A DNA stretch of 6,468 nt. It comes from Synergistales bacterium. Its GTDB lineage: Bacteria; Synergistota; Synergistia; Synergistales; 79-D21. A model generated the notes under the pieces. That model was not told the DNA's origin. It made no database searches and saw only the letters and a program-made list of their open reading frames with translations. Location of the stretch: contig JADLKH010000003.1 of the NCBI GenBank assembly GCA_015657435.1, positions 352,481 to 358,948 of the forward strand, read 5' to 3'. This document shows, piece by piece, positions 1 to 5,342 of this stretch; the stretch's first letter is position 1; each line of letters starts with the position of its first letter. The position numbers and the translations under genes are program-made.

Positions 1-97
1 CATGAAGATCACTGCGCCCGGCATGCTCATCGCCGCCTCGTACTGCAACATTCACGGTCTGTGGGAGAGTGCGCGGGAGATCAAGCTCGAAGCCTAG
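1..97 (+). CDS. Desulfoferrodoxin / superoxide reductase, C-terminal end (partial)
   Basis: Only the last 31 codons and the TAG stop are inside the window; the gene begins upstream. The reading frame starts at base 2 and contains SYCNIHGLWES close to the end. Desulfoferrodoxins and neelaredoxins end in a Y-C-N-x-H-G-x-W motif. Its Cys and His (here in CNIH) are two of the ligands of the catalytic Fe(His)4Cys centre that reduces superoxide to hydrogen peroxide without making oxygen. The cytoplasmic enzyme protects anaerobes during air exposure. Whether the protein has the N-terminal desulforedoxin-like Fe(Cys)4 domain (class I) cannot be seen here. A strong terminator follows 14 bases after the stop, so the gene is transcriptionally separate from the transporter genes. 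Confidence 0.85.
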   Translation, partial: MKITAPGMLIAASYCNIHGLWESAREIKLEA

Positions 98-110
98 GTA
101 TCGCATCATG

Positions 111-150
111 ACGGGGGACGGGACCGGAAGGTCTGTCCCCCGTTTCGTTT
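111..150 (+). terminator. Rho-independent terminator after desulfoferrodoxin
   Basis: A 9-bp stem (ACGGGGGAC at 111-119 with GTCCCCCGT at 135-143) is topped by a second stem, GACC-GGAA-GGTC (122-133), with a GNRA-like tetraloop. A T-rich stretch, TTCGTTT, follows. The compound hairpin lies just downstream of the desulfoferrodoxin stop and just upstream of the next promoter. The T-run is interrupted, but the stem is very stable. Confidence 0.85.
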
Positions 151-158
151 CGATCTGA

Positions 159-187
159 TTGAACCATTGGTGTTTAACTGATATATT
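159..187 (+). promoter_or_regulatory. Sigma70-type promoter of the DUF3798 gene
   Basis: TTGAAC (159-164) is followed after 17 bp by TATATT (182-187), which matches the -35 and -10 consensus at four and five of six positions. Transcription would start near 194 and give a leader of about 75 nt. The position between the preceding terminator and the gene at 269 supports it. The leader carries two copies of CAAAAACC (220-227 and 240-247), 20 bp apart, whose role is unknown. Confidence 0.7.
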
Positions 188-268
188 ATTCCCAACTCAA
201 ACCTCTCCCGAGCGGATCCCAAAAACCGGAAGCACGTTTCAAAAACCATAGAAGGGGGTAAAGGGTAC

Positions 269-1462
269 ATGAGAAAAGCCTCACTGCTGCTCGTTGCGCT
301 CGTGCTCATGGGTCTCATGGCCGGAACCGCCCTGGCTGCGGCGCCGTTCCACATCGGCGTCGTCACCGGGACCGTTTCCCAGTCGGAGGACGACCTCCGC
401 GGCGCCGAAGCCCTGATCAAGGCTTACGGTGATGTCGCGAAGGGCGGGATGATCAAGCACATCACCTACCCGGACAACTTCATGTCCGAGATGGAGACCA
501 CCATCAGCCAGATCGTCGGCCTCGCGGACGATCCCAAGATGAAGGTCATCGTGGTCAACCAGGCCATCCCCGGAACCACCGAGGCTTTCCGCCGCGTCAA
601 GGAGAAGAGGCCCGACATCCTTCTCTTCGCCGGTGAACCCCACGAAGATCCGAACGTCATCGGCTCCGTGGCGAGCATCGCCGTCAACGCCGACAACGTG
701 GCTCGCGGCTACCTCATCATCGCCGCCGCCAAGAAGATGGGCGCCGACACCTTCGTGCACATCTCCTTCCCCCGCCACATGAGCTATGAGCTGCTCTCCC
801 GCCGCCGCGCCATCATGGAGGCCGCGTGCAAGGACCTCGGCCTGAAGTTCGCGTTCGAAACCGCTCCGGACCCGACCAGCGACGTCGGCGTGGCCGGAGC
901 CCAGCAGTTCATCCTCGAGAAGGTCCCGGCCTGGCTTGCCAAATACGGCAAGAAGACCGCCTTCTTCTGCACCAACGACGCCCAGACGGAACCCCTTCTG
1001 AAGCAGGTCGCGAAACTCGGCGGCTACTTCGTGGAAGCCGACCTGCCCTCCCCGCTGATGGGCTATCCCGGCGCTTTGGGCATCGACCTCTCCAAGGAAC
1101 AGGGCAACTGGCCCGCCATCCTGAAGAAGGTCGAGCAGGCCGTCATTGCCGCGGGCGGCAAGGCCCGCATGGGCACCTGGGCCTACTCCTACGGCTACAC
1201 CACCACGGCCGGCCTCGGCGAATACGGCAAGCGCATCGTCGAGAAGAAGGCGAAGCTCGGCGACATGAAGGCCCTGATGGATTCCTACGCCAAGTACACC
1301 CCCGGCGCCGCCTGGAACGGCAGCAACTACACCGATGTCGGCACCGGCGTCAAGAAGAAGAACTACTTCCTCGTCTACCAGGACACCTACGTCTTCGGCA
1401 AGGGCTACCTGGGCATGACGAAGGTCACCGTCCCCGAGAAATACTTCAAGATCCGCAAGTAG
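269..1462 (+). CDS. DUF3798 family periplasmic substrate-binding protein
   Basis: The protein has 397 residues. A signal peptide covers about residues 1-23 (positive MRK, a long hydrophobic core, cleavage after GTALA) and has no lipobox Cys, so the product should be a soluble periplasmic or secreted protein. The mature part resembles a type I periplasmic binding protein and carries features I recognise from the DUF3798 family: IGVVTGTVSQSE (29-40), YPDNF (67-71), the VIVVNQAIPGT strand (93-103), KRPDILLFAGEPHEDP (113-128), HISFPRHMS (164-172), APDPTSDVG (199-207), FFCTNDAQTEP (232-242) and SPLMGYPGALGID (261-273). Members of this family are uncharacterised. From fold and context I infer solute capture for the sugar-type ABC transporter encoded downstream. 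The substrate is unknown. The start at 269 is preceded by AAGGGGG (252-258) and AAAGGG (260-265). The gene has its own promoter and a strong terminator, so it is monocistronic, which suits the high expression often seen for binding proteins. Confidence 0.88.
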   Translation: MRKASLLLVALVLMGLMAGTALAAAPFHIGVVTGTVSQSEDDLRGAEALIKAYGDVAKGGMIKHITYPDNFMSEMETTISQIVGLADDPKMKVIVVNQAIPGTTEAFRRVKEKRPDILLFAGEPHEDPNVIGSVASIAVNADNVARGYLIIAAAKKMGADTFVHISFPRHMSYELLSRRRAIMEAACKDLGLKFAFETAPDPTSDVGVAGAQQFILEKVPAWLAKYGKKTAFFCTNDAQTEPLLKQVAKLGGYFVEADLPSPLMGYPGALGIDLSKEQGNWPAILKKVEQAVIAAGGKARMGTWAYSYGYTTTAGLGEYGKRIVEKKAKLGDMKALMDSYAKYTPGAAWNGSNYTDVGTGVKKKNYFLVYQDTYVFGKGYLGMTKVTVPEKYFKIRK

Positions 1463-1464
1463 CA

Positions 1465-1505
1465 AAAAAGCAGGGGAGCCGGACAATCCGGCTCCCCCCT
1501 TTTTT
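1465..1505. terminator. Bidirectional terminator between convergent genes
   Basis: A perfect 11-bp stem (GGGGAGCCGGA at 1473-1483, TCCGGCTCCCC at 1487-1497) with a 3-nt loop is followed by a T run at 1500-1505 on the plus strand. On the opposite strand it is followed by a T run at the complement of 1465-1469. It can therefore end both the DUF3798 gene and minus-strand transcription from the hydrolase gene. Confidence 0.92.
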
Positions 1506-1541
1506 CCCCCTAATGGGGTCAGTTCCCCCTAATGGGGTCAG
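1505..1541. repeat. Tandem duplication of an 18-bp unit
   Basis: The unit TCCCCCTAATGGGGTCAG occurs at 1505-1522 and again, identically, at 1524-1541, giving a period of 19 bp. Each copy contains a small palindrome, CCCC-TAAT-GGGG. The GGGGTCAG end occurs once more in inverted orientation at 3480-3487. Such GGGGTCAG motifs resemble ends of the short interspersed repeats that accompany REP-associated (Y1) transposases, but no transposase is present, so the origin is an inference. A 10-bp palindrome, GTATGCATAC (1557-1566), lies just beyond. Confidence 0.75.
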
Positions 1542-1589
1542 AGCTTGATTTTGACCGTATGCATACAATGTGAGAATTCCCCGCCGCGC

Positions 1590-2462
1590 CTATTCCGTTT
1601 TTCCTCCCAGGAACTCCAGCACCAGAGAGCAGAAAATCTCCGGGTCCTGGAACATGAGTCCGTGCCCCGTTCCGGGCAGCACCCGCAGGGTCGCCTCCGG
1701 CATGAGCCCGGCCATCAAAAGCGAGTTTTCCGGCGGCACCAGGACGTCGTCCTTCCCGCACAGGAGAAGGGCAGGCGTTCCAAGACTTCCCAGGCGGGCC
1801 CTCGACCCTTCCCACTTTTCTATGGCTTCCTGCTGGCGAGCGACCGATTCCCCGGGGACCTTCCCCAGCGGGCGCATGAAGATCTCTCCCACCCGCCTGC
1901 CGTTGGCCGCAAGCCACTTTGCCGGGAAAAGGGTCTGGACCCACCGCATACCCCGTTCTTCCGCGGCTCCCGATTCATCGGACAAAAGCCGGATCGTTTC
2001 CTCGGACGGCGGATAGCTCCAGTCGGTGTAGGAGGCGTAGAGAACCAGCCGCTCGACTCTTTCCGGGTGGGCCAGGGCCAGTTCCTGAGCGACGAGCGAA
2101 CCCATCGACCATCCCAGCACGCGGCACTTTTCGATGCTCAGGGTGCGGATGAGCCCGTGGGCGTCCTCGGCAAACTGCCGGATCGAGAATTCGGCCGTTC
2201 CCGCGTCCGTGTCACCCATGCCGCGGTTATCGAAGACGATGACCCGGTACCGTTCCGCCAGCCTGTCGAGGGTGCCGTCTTCCCAGATCTTCCGCGTCGT
2301 GCCGTAACCGGCGATGAGGAGGAGCGGTTCTCCCGCCCCCTGTTCGCTCCAGGCGATTGAAATGTCCCCGACCCGGGCGCTTCCAGGGCTTGATGCGTGG
2401 GCGACGGCCGGAAAGAACGCCAGGGAAAGCAGGACCAGGCAGAAAAGGCTCGGGGTGAGCAT
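1590..2462 (-). CDS. Exported alpha/beta-fold hydrolase
   Basis: The product is a 290-residue protein of the alpha/beta-hydrolase (Abhydrolase_1) superfamily. Residues 1-23 form a signal peptide ending AVAHA, so the enzyme should act outside the cytoplasm. The fold elements follow in order: the oxyanion-hole segment LLLIAGYGTT (47-56), strand VIVFDNRGMGDTD (74-86), the nucleophile elbow GWSMGS with Ser119, a helical cap about 145-225, the acid in GKDDVLVP (probably Asp239), and His267 in GTGHG. All three triad members are present, so the enzyme looks active. Sequence alone does not separate an esterase, a lactonase, a haloperoxidase-like enzyme or a peptidase. The start is fixed by GAGGTG five bases upstream. 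The gene lies downstream of the small exported protein on the same strand, but a terminator (2547-2580) separates them, so it may have its own promoter. I could not place one convincingly in 2463-2546. Confidence 0.88.
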   Translation of the reverse strand: MLTPSLFCLVLLSLAFFPAVAHASSPGSARVGDISIAWSEQGAGEPLLLIAGYGTTRKIWEDGTLDRLAERYRVIVFDNRGMGDTDAGTAEFSIRQFAEDAHGLIRTLSIEKCRVLGWSMGSLVAQELALAHPERVERLVLYASYTDWSYPPSEETIRLLSDESGAAEERGMRWVQTLFPAKWLAANGRRVGEIFMRPLGKVPGESVARQQEAIEKWEGSRARLGSLGTPALLLCGKDDVLVPPENSLLMAGLMPEATLRVLPGTGHGLMFQDPEIFCSLVLEFLGGKTE

Positions 2463-2546
2463 GGCGGCACCTCTTTTTTATGACTTTTGCAACGATGATA
2501 AGGCGCAGGGGGATCGCCTGTCCATGCCGCGGGCCGGCAGCAGAGC

Positions 2547-2580
2547 AAAAAAGGAGGAGCCCGCCGTGTCAGGCCCCTCC
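2547..2580 (-). terminator. Rho-independent terminator of the 2620-3234 gene
   Basis: Read on the minus strand, GGAGGGGCC (complement of 2572-2580) pairs with GGCTCCTCC (complement of 2553-2561) in a 9-bp stem with one G-U pair and a 10-nt loop. Six T residues follow (complement of 2547-2552). It lies about 40 bp past the stop of the small exported protein and would insulate the hydrolase gene from it. Confidence 0.85.
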
Positions 2581-2619
2581 ATGGTTGAACCGGTATGCTG
2601 CCCGTTTCGCGCGGCGGAT

Positions 2620-3234
2620 CTACTTGTCCTTGCCGCCGCCCTTTCCGTCTTTGCCGTCTTTCCCGCCGCCCTTGCCTTCTCCCTTGCCCTCGCTCTTTCC
2701 CTTGCCCTTGCCGGTTTCGGTCGAGGCGGTGGAAACCGTTTCCTCCGTCGCCGCGCTCTTCCTGAGCTGGCCGGGAGGCGTTTCCTTCAGGGTTTCCAAT
2801 GCGGCAAGGTCTTCTTCCGTCATGGCGGCCTGTGCTGCGGCGATCGCTTCCTGGACGGTGACGCCCGTCGCAACCTGAGTCTGGACGCTGCCCCAGACGG
2901 CTCCCCAGGTTTCCTGATTCTGAATGTTCCGGCTGGCGGGCAGGCCGTTCATTTTCGCCCAGCCGATGAAGGCATGGCGTTCGGCCACCATCGCGGCGAT
3001 CTCGGGAGGCATGGTTTCCTCAACTTCTTCTTCTTCGACTTCCTCTTCAACCACCGGCTCTTCCGTCACGGGTTCCTCGGCCGGGGTTCCCGTCAGGCCG
3101 GCTCTCTCCATGAACTTCTGAGCCAGTTCGAACTGCGTTTCCGCGCCGACCCCGGAGCTTGCCGCAAAGGCGCATCCCGCCGCCAGCACAAAGGCGATGA
3201 TGAGGCCGCAAATCGTCGCCTGCTTCATTCGCAT
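2620..3234 (-). CDS. Small exported low-complexity protein, function unknown
   Basis: I do not recognise this 204-residue protein. Residues 1-24 form an export signal. Cleavage could be by signal peptidase I after AFA24, or the LAAGC at 17-21 could act as a lipobox with Cys21 as the lipid anchor. A short predicted helix (about 32-45) precedes a Pro/Glu/Val-rich acidic stretch (51-74). Residues 77-150 look folded and helical, with aromatic positions (FIGWAKMNG, WGAVWGSVQ) and an Ala-rich helix. The last 30 residues are almost only Gly, Lys, Asp and Glu (GKGKGK, GKDGKDGKGGGKDK), a strongly basic flexible tail. The ATG at 3234 is preferred over the one two codons later because AGGGGG lies 7 bases upstream of it. 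Signal peptide, RBS, promoter and terminator all support a real gene despite the biased composition. A cell-envelope or polyanion-binding role is possible, but nothing shows it. Confidence 0.75.
   Translation of the reverse strand: MRMKQATICGLIIAFVLAAGCAFAASSGVGAETQFELAQKFMERAGLTGTPAEEPVTEEPVVEEEVEEEEVEETMPPEIAAMVAERHAFIGWAKMNGLPASRNIQNQETWGAVWGSVQTQVATGVTVQEAIAAAQAAMTEEDLAALETLKETPPGQLRKSAATEETVSTASTETGKGKGKSEGKGEGKGGGKDGKDGKGGGKDK
2623..2712 (-). repeat. Gly/Lys codon repeat region (degenerate)
   Basis: Codons for residues 175-204 form degenerate short repeats of GGC-AAG with GAC, GAG and GGC interspersed. The minus strand is nearly all purine here and the plus strand nearly all pyrimidine. 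Such tracts can change length by slippage, so the tail length may vary between strains. Confidence 0.55.
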
Positions 3235-3250
3235 CGGAAATCCCCCTAAA

Positions 3251-3272
3251 GATTGTTTAGTCTTAAACGATC
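3251..3272 (-). promoter_or_regulatory. Inverted repeat next to the RBS of the 2620-3234 gene
   Basis: GATTGTTTA (3251-3259) and TAAACGATC (3264-3272) are inverted repeats of 9 positions, 8 of them perfect and one a G-T pair, with a 4-bp spacer. The repeat sits between the predicted transcription start (about 3292) and the Shine-Dalgarno sequence (3243-3249). It could be an operator or an mRNA hairpin that borders the ribosome site. Confidence 0.5.
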
Positions 3273-3298
3273 GTCATTCCCGAGACAAGCCTTGAGCT

Positions 3299-3327
3299 AT
3301 CCTATCAAAAAATGCGGATCAAATCAA
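3299..3327 (-). promoter_or_regulatory. Probable promoter of the 2620-3234 gene
   Basis: On the minus strand TTGATT (complement of 3322-3327) is followed after 17 bp by TAGGAT (complement of 3299-3304). Each hexamer matches the sigma70 consensus at four positions with ideal spacing. The leader would be about 58 nt. The surrounding DNA is AT-rich, so chance matches are more likely here than elsewhere. Confidence 0.5.
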
Positions 3328-3568
3328 CAAAAAACAAGAATATATCGCAAAATACCTTATTTTATAATATAATAAAATCATTATCATTTGTGATCCGACT
3401 GTGGAAGGGCCCTTCTCCGCAGGGACGGAATTTAATGAACGAGTGATATATCCATGATATATTAGATTTTGGCCCGCACCTGACCCCCTTCCGCCAAACT
3501 GCCTCAGGCTCCGTCGATCCGGCAAAGCGATCTTTCGCCTCCATCAGGCCCGGAACATTGCGCCGGGT

Positions 3569-3597
3569 TTGACAAGCGGGGAGGGTTGGGGTAATTT
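3569..3597 (+). promoter_or_regulatory. Promoter of the ABC transporter operon
   Basis: A perfect -35 hexamer, TTGACA (3569-3574), is separated by exactly 17 bp from TAATTT (3592-3597), a weaker -10 that keeps the T1, A2 and T6 positions. Transcription would begin near 3604, leaving a leader of about 100 nt before the ATPase start at 3705. The weak -10 would fit an activator-dependent or modest promoter, which is inference. Confidence 0.65.
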
Positions 3598-3624
3598 TTC
3601 ACCCGGCTTGGTTGCTTTGTGTTA

Positions 3625-3642
3625 TTGTGGATTGGATCACAA
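3625..3642. promoter_or_regulatory. CRP-like palindrome in the operon leader
   Basis: TGTGG-ATTGGA-TCACA (3626-3641), flanked by T and A, differs at one position from the CRP/FNR-family consensus TGTGA-N6-TCACA. It lies roughly 22-37 bases after the predicted transcription start, a location that would favour repression or serve another promoter. The same bases also take part in a possible mRNA pairing with the ribosome site, so this may not be a protein site at all. Confidence 0.35.
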
Positions 3643-3687
3643 AAGAAAAGAAAAATGTGAACGACAGTTTCCTTTCCTGAATTAAGC

Positions 3688-3697
3688 GAGGTGATCC
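3688..3697 (+). promoter_or_regulatory. Extended Shine-Dalgarno of the ABC ATPase
   Basis: GAGGTGATCC, seven bases before the ATG at 3705, is complementary over ten bases to the conserved 3' end of 16S rRNA (GGATCACCTC). This is an unusually long match and fixes the start. TTGGATCAC at 3632-3640 in the same leader can pair with 3691-3699 (nine pairs, one G-U) and so could cover part of it. Confidence 0.75.
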
Positions 3698-3704
3698 GAA
3701 GGCA

Positions 3705-5342
3705 ATGGAAACAACGCCGCTTCTGAGAATGGAGCACATCGGCAAGGAGTATTTCGGAAACCGAGTCCTGGCCGACGTGTCGTTCTCTCTCGAGAAAGGC
3801 CAGATCCTCGGCCTGGTGGGCGAGAACGGCGCGGGGAAGAGCACCCTCATGAACATCCTTTTCGGAATGCCGGTCATCGGACAGACGGGCGGCTTCGAGG
3901 GCAAGATCCTCCTTGACGGGAAGGAAGTCCGCTTCACCGATCCGCTGGACGCGCTCGACGCAGGCATCGGCTACGTGCACCAGGAATTCTCCCTCATCCC
4001 CGGCTTTTCCGCCACCGAAAACATCCTCCTGAACCGCGAATCCACGAAGTACAACTTTCTCGTCGAGGTGTTCGGCAACCGTCTGGAAACCCTGGACCGC
4101 GCACACATGCGGGAGAGGGCGGAACGGGCCATCACCACGCTTGGGGTGGATCTCGATCCCGAAATGATCGTCACGGAGATGCCCGTGGGACACCGCCAGT
4201 TCACGGAAATCGCCCGGGAGATCGACCGCGAAAGCATGAAGCTGCTGGTTCTGGACGAGCCCACTGCGGTCCTGGCGGAGTCGGAAGCCCAGGTGCTGAT
4301 CGAGGGGATGAAAAAGCTCGCCGCCCAGGGGATCGCGATGATCTTCATCAGCCACCGCCTTCAGGAAGTCATGGACGTCTGCGACAAGATCCTCGTTCTT
4401 CGCGACGGGAAGGCCATTCAGGAGGCGAAAACCTACGAAACCAACGTCCGCCAGATCGCCGGCTGGATGGTGGGGCGAAAAATGGAAGAGACCGCGGAGA
4501 GCCGTCCGGCCGACCGCAATCCGGGAGCGCCCCTGCTGAAGGTCGAGCACCTCTGGGTCGACATGCCCGGCGAAACCGTCCGCGACGTTTCCTTCGATGT
4601 CCGCGAGGGCGAAATCTTCGGCATCGGCGGCCTGGCCGGCCAGGGAAAGCTGGGCATCGGCAACGGCATCATGGGCCTGTTCCCCGCCGGAGGCAAGGTC
4701 TTCCTGGGGACGGCCCCCATTTACCTGAACGACCCCCGGTTTTCGCTTTCCGCAGGCATGGCCTTCGTGTCGGAGGATCGTCGAGGCGTGGGCCTTCTGC
4801 TCGAGGAACCCATCGAGTGGAACATCGTCTTTACGGCCATGCAGACCCAGAACGCCTACACCCGGTCCCTCATGGGCGGGCTGGTGAAGTGGCGCGACGA
4901 CAAGGCCATCGCCGCCGCGTCGAAGGAATACATCGATGCCCTCCAGATCAAGTGCACCAACGGGCGCCAGCGCGCCATCGAACTCTCGGGCGGCAACCAG
5001 CAGAAGGTGTGCCTGGCCAAGGCCTTCGCGGTGAAGCCGAGACTTCTCTTCGTGGCCGAGCCCACGCGCGGCATCGACGTCGGGGCCAAGCGCCTCGTCC
5101 TCGACACCCTGCGCCGAACCAACCGCGAGTACGGCACCACGATCGTCATGACCAGCTCCGAGCTCGAAGAGCTGCGCTCCGTCTGCGACCGCATCGCCAT
5201 CGTCGACGAAGGCCGCATCTCCGGAATCCTGCCTCCCACCGCCCCCGTGGAGGAGTTCGGTCTCCTCATGCTGGGCACCACCGGCAACGGCAACGGGAAC
5301 GGCGTCTCCGAGGCGGACAGGACGGTGTTCCACAATGAATGA
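3705..5342 (+). CDS. Sugar/nucleoside-type ABC transporter ATPase, two fused domains
   Basis: The 545-residue cytoplasmic protein has two ABC domains in tandem, as in RbsA/MglA (CUT2) and BMP-type nucleoside importers. Family members usually have about 500 residues. Domain 1 has Walker A GENGAGKST (39-47), Q-loop HQEF (92-95), a degenerate signature around PVGHRQ (160-165), Walker B LLVLDE (180-185) and switch His217 (ISHR). Domain 2 has an incomplete Walker A, GLAGQGKL (309-316), where Ser/Thr after the Lys is lost. Its signature LSGGNQQ (427-433) is canonical. Its Walker B is FVAEPTRGID, where Ala451 replaces the usual Asp, and SSE (484-486) stands where the switch His would be. One composite site (Walker A of domain 1 with the signature of domain 2) should hydrolyse ATP, and the other looks silent. 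The C-terminus has a short Gly-Asn repeat (about 528-533). The stop overlaps the permease start by 8 bases, which indicates translational coupling. Confidence 0.93.
   Translation: METTPLLRMEHIGKEYFGNRVLADVSFSLEKGQILGLVGENGAGKSTLMNILFGMPVIGQTGGFEGKILLDGKEVRFTDPLDALDAGIGYVHQEFSLIPGFSATENILLNRESTKYNFLVEVFGNRLETLDRAHMRERAERAITTLGVDLDPEMIVTEMPVGHRQFTEIAREIDRESMKLLVLDEPTAVLAESEAQVLIEGMKKLAAQGIAMIFISHRLQEVMDVCDKILVLRDGKAIQEAKTYETNVRQIAGWMVGRKMEETAESRPADRNPGAPLLKVEHLWVDMPGETVRDVSFDVREGEIFGIGGLAGQGKLGIGNGIMGLFPAGGKVFLGTAPIYLNDPRFSLSAGMAFVSEDRRGVGLLLEEPIEWNIVFTAMQTQNAYTRSLMGGLVKWRDDKAIAAASKEYIDALQIKCTNGRQRAIELSGGNQQKVCLAKAFAVKPRLLFVAEPTRGIDVGAKRLVLDTLRRTNREYGTTIVMTSSELEELRSVCDRIAIVDEGRISGILPPTAPVEEFGLLMLGTTGNGNGNGVSEADRTVFHNE

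Larger units (their letters stand above)
3235..3704. other. Divergent intergenic region, no gene seen
   Basis: This 470-bp region separates the minus-strand exported protein from the plus-strand ABC operon. It holds both promoters and the leader elements listed separately. An AT-rich island (about 3320-3390) contains the inverted repeat ATTTTAT-6-ATAAAAT (3359-3378). A 12-bp palindrome, GAAGGGCCCTTC, lies at 3404-3415, and a direct repeat TGATATAT lies at 3444-3451 and 3455-3462. CTGACCCC (3480-3487) is the inverse of the motif at 1515-1541. Short open frames here lack ribosome sites and have no recognisable product. Confidence 0.7.

Noticed and set aside
281..1486. Long minus-strand open frame opposite the DUF3798 gene
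   Set aside because: It mirrors a strongly supported plus-strand gene in GC-rich DNA, has no ribosome site and encodes a repetitive Gly/Val/Asp-rich product with no family features.
1505..1541. Possible CRISPR-like repeats
   Set aside because: Only two units with a single base between them; there is no spacer structure and no cas gene.
1545..2360. 271-codon plus-strand open frame across the hydrolase gene
   Set aside because: The opposite strand encodes an intact alpha/beta-hydrolase with triad, signal peptide and RBS. The plus-strand frame has none of these.
2314..3249. 311-codon plus-strand open frame over the low-complexity gene
   Set aside because: It lacks a ribosome site, runs through the terminator at 2547-2580 and has a product of Phe/Leu/Arg runs that mirror the Glu and Lys codons of the other strand. 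The minus-strand gene has promoter, RBS, signal peptide and terminator.
3361..3368. TATAAT-like hexamer on the plus strand in the AT-rich island
   Set aside because: No -35 element lies at the right distance, and such hexamers are expected by chance in this AT-rich stretch. The pair at 3569-3597 is better placed.
3319..3544. Short minus-strand open frames in the divergent intergenic region
   Set aside because: They begin without ribosome sites and run through AT-rich repeats, and their products are unrecognisable.
3549..3567. CCCGG/CCGGG inverted repeat as a terminator
   Set aside because: Only five base pairs with a 9-nt loop and a three-base T run, and no gene ends nearby on the plus strand.
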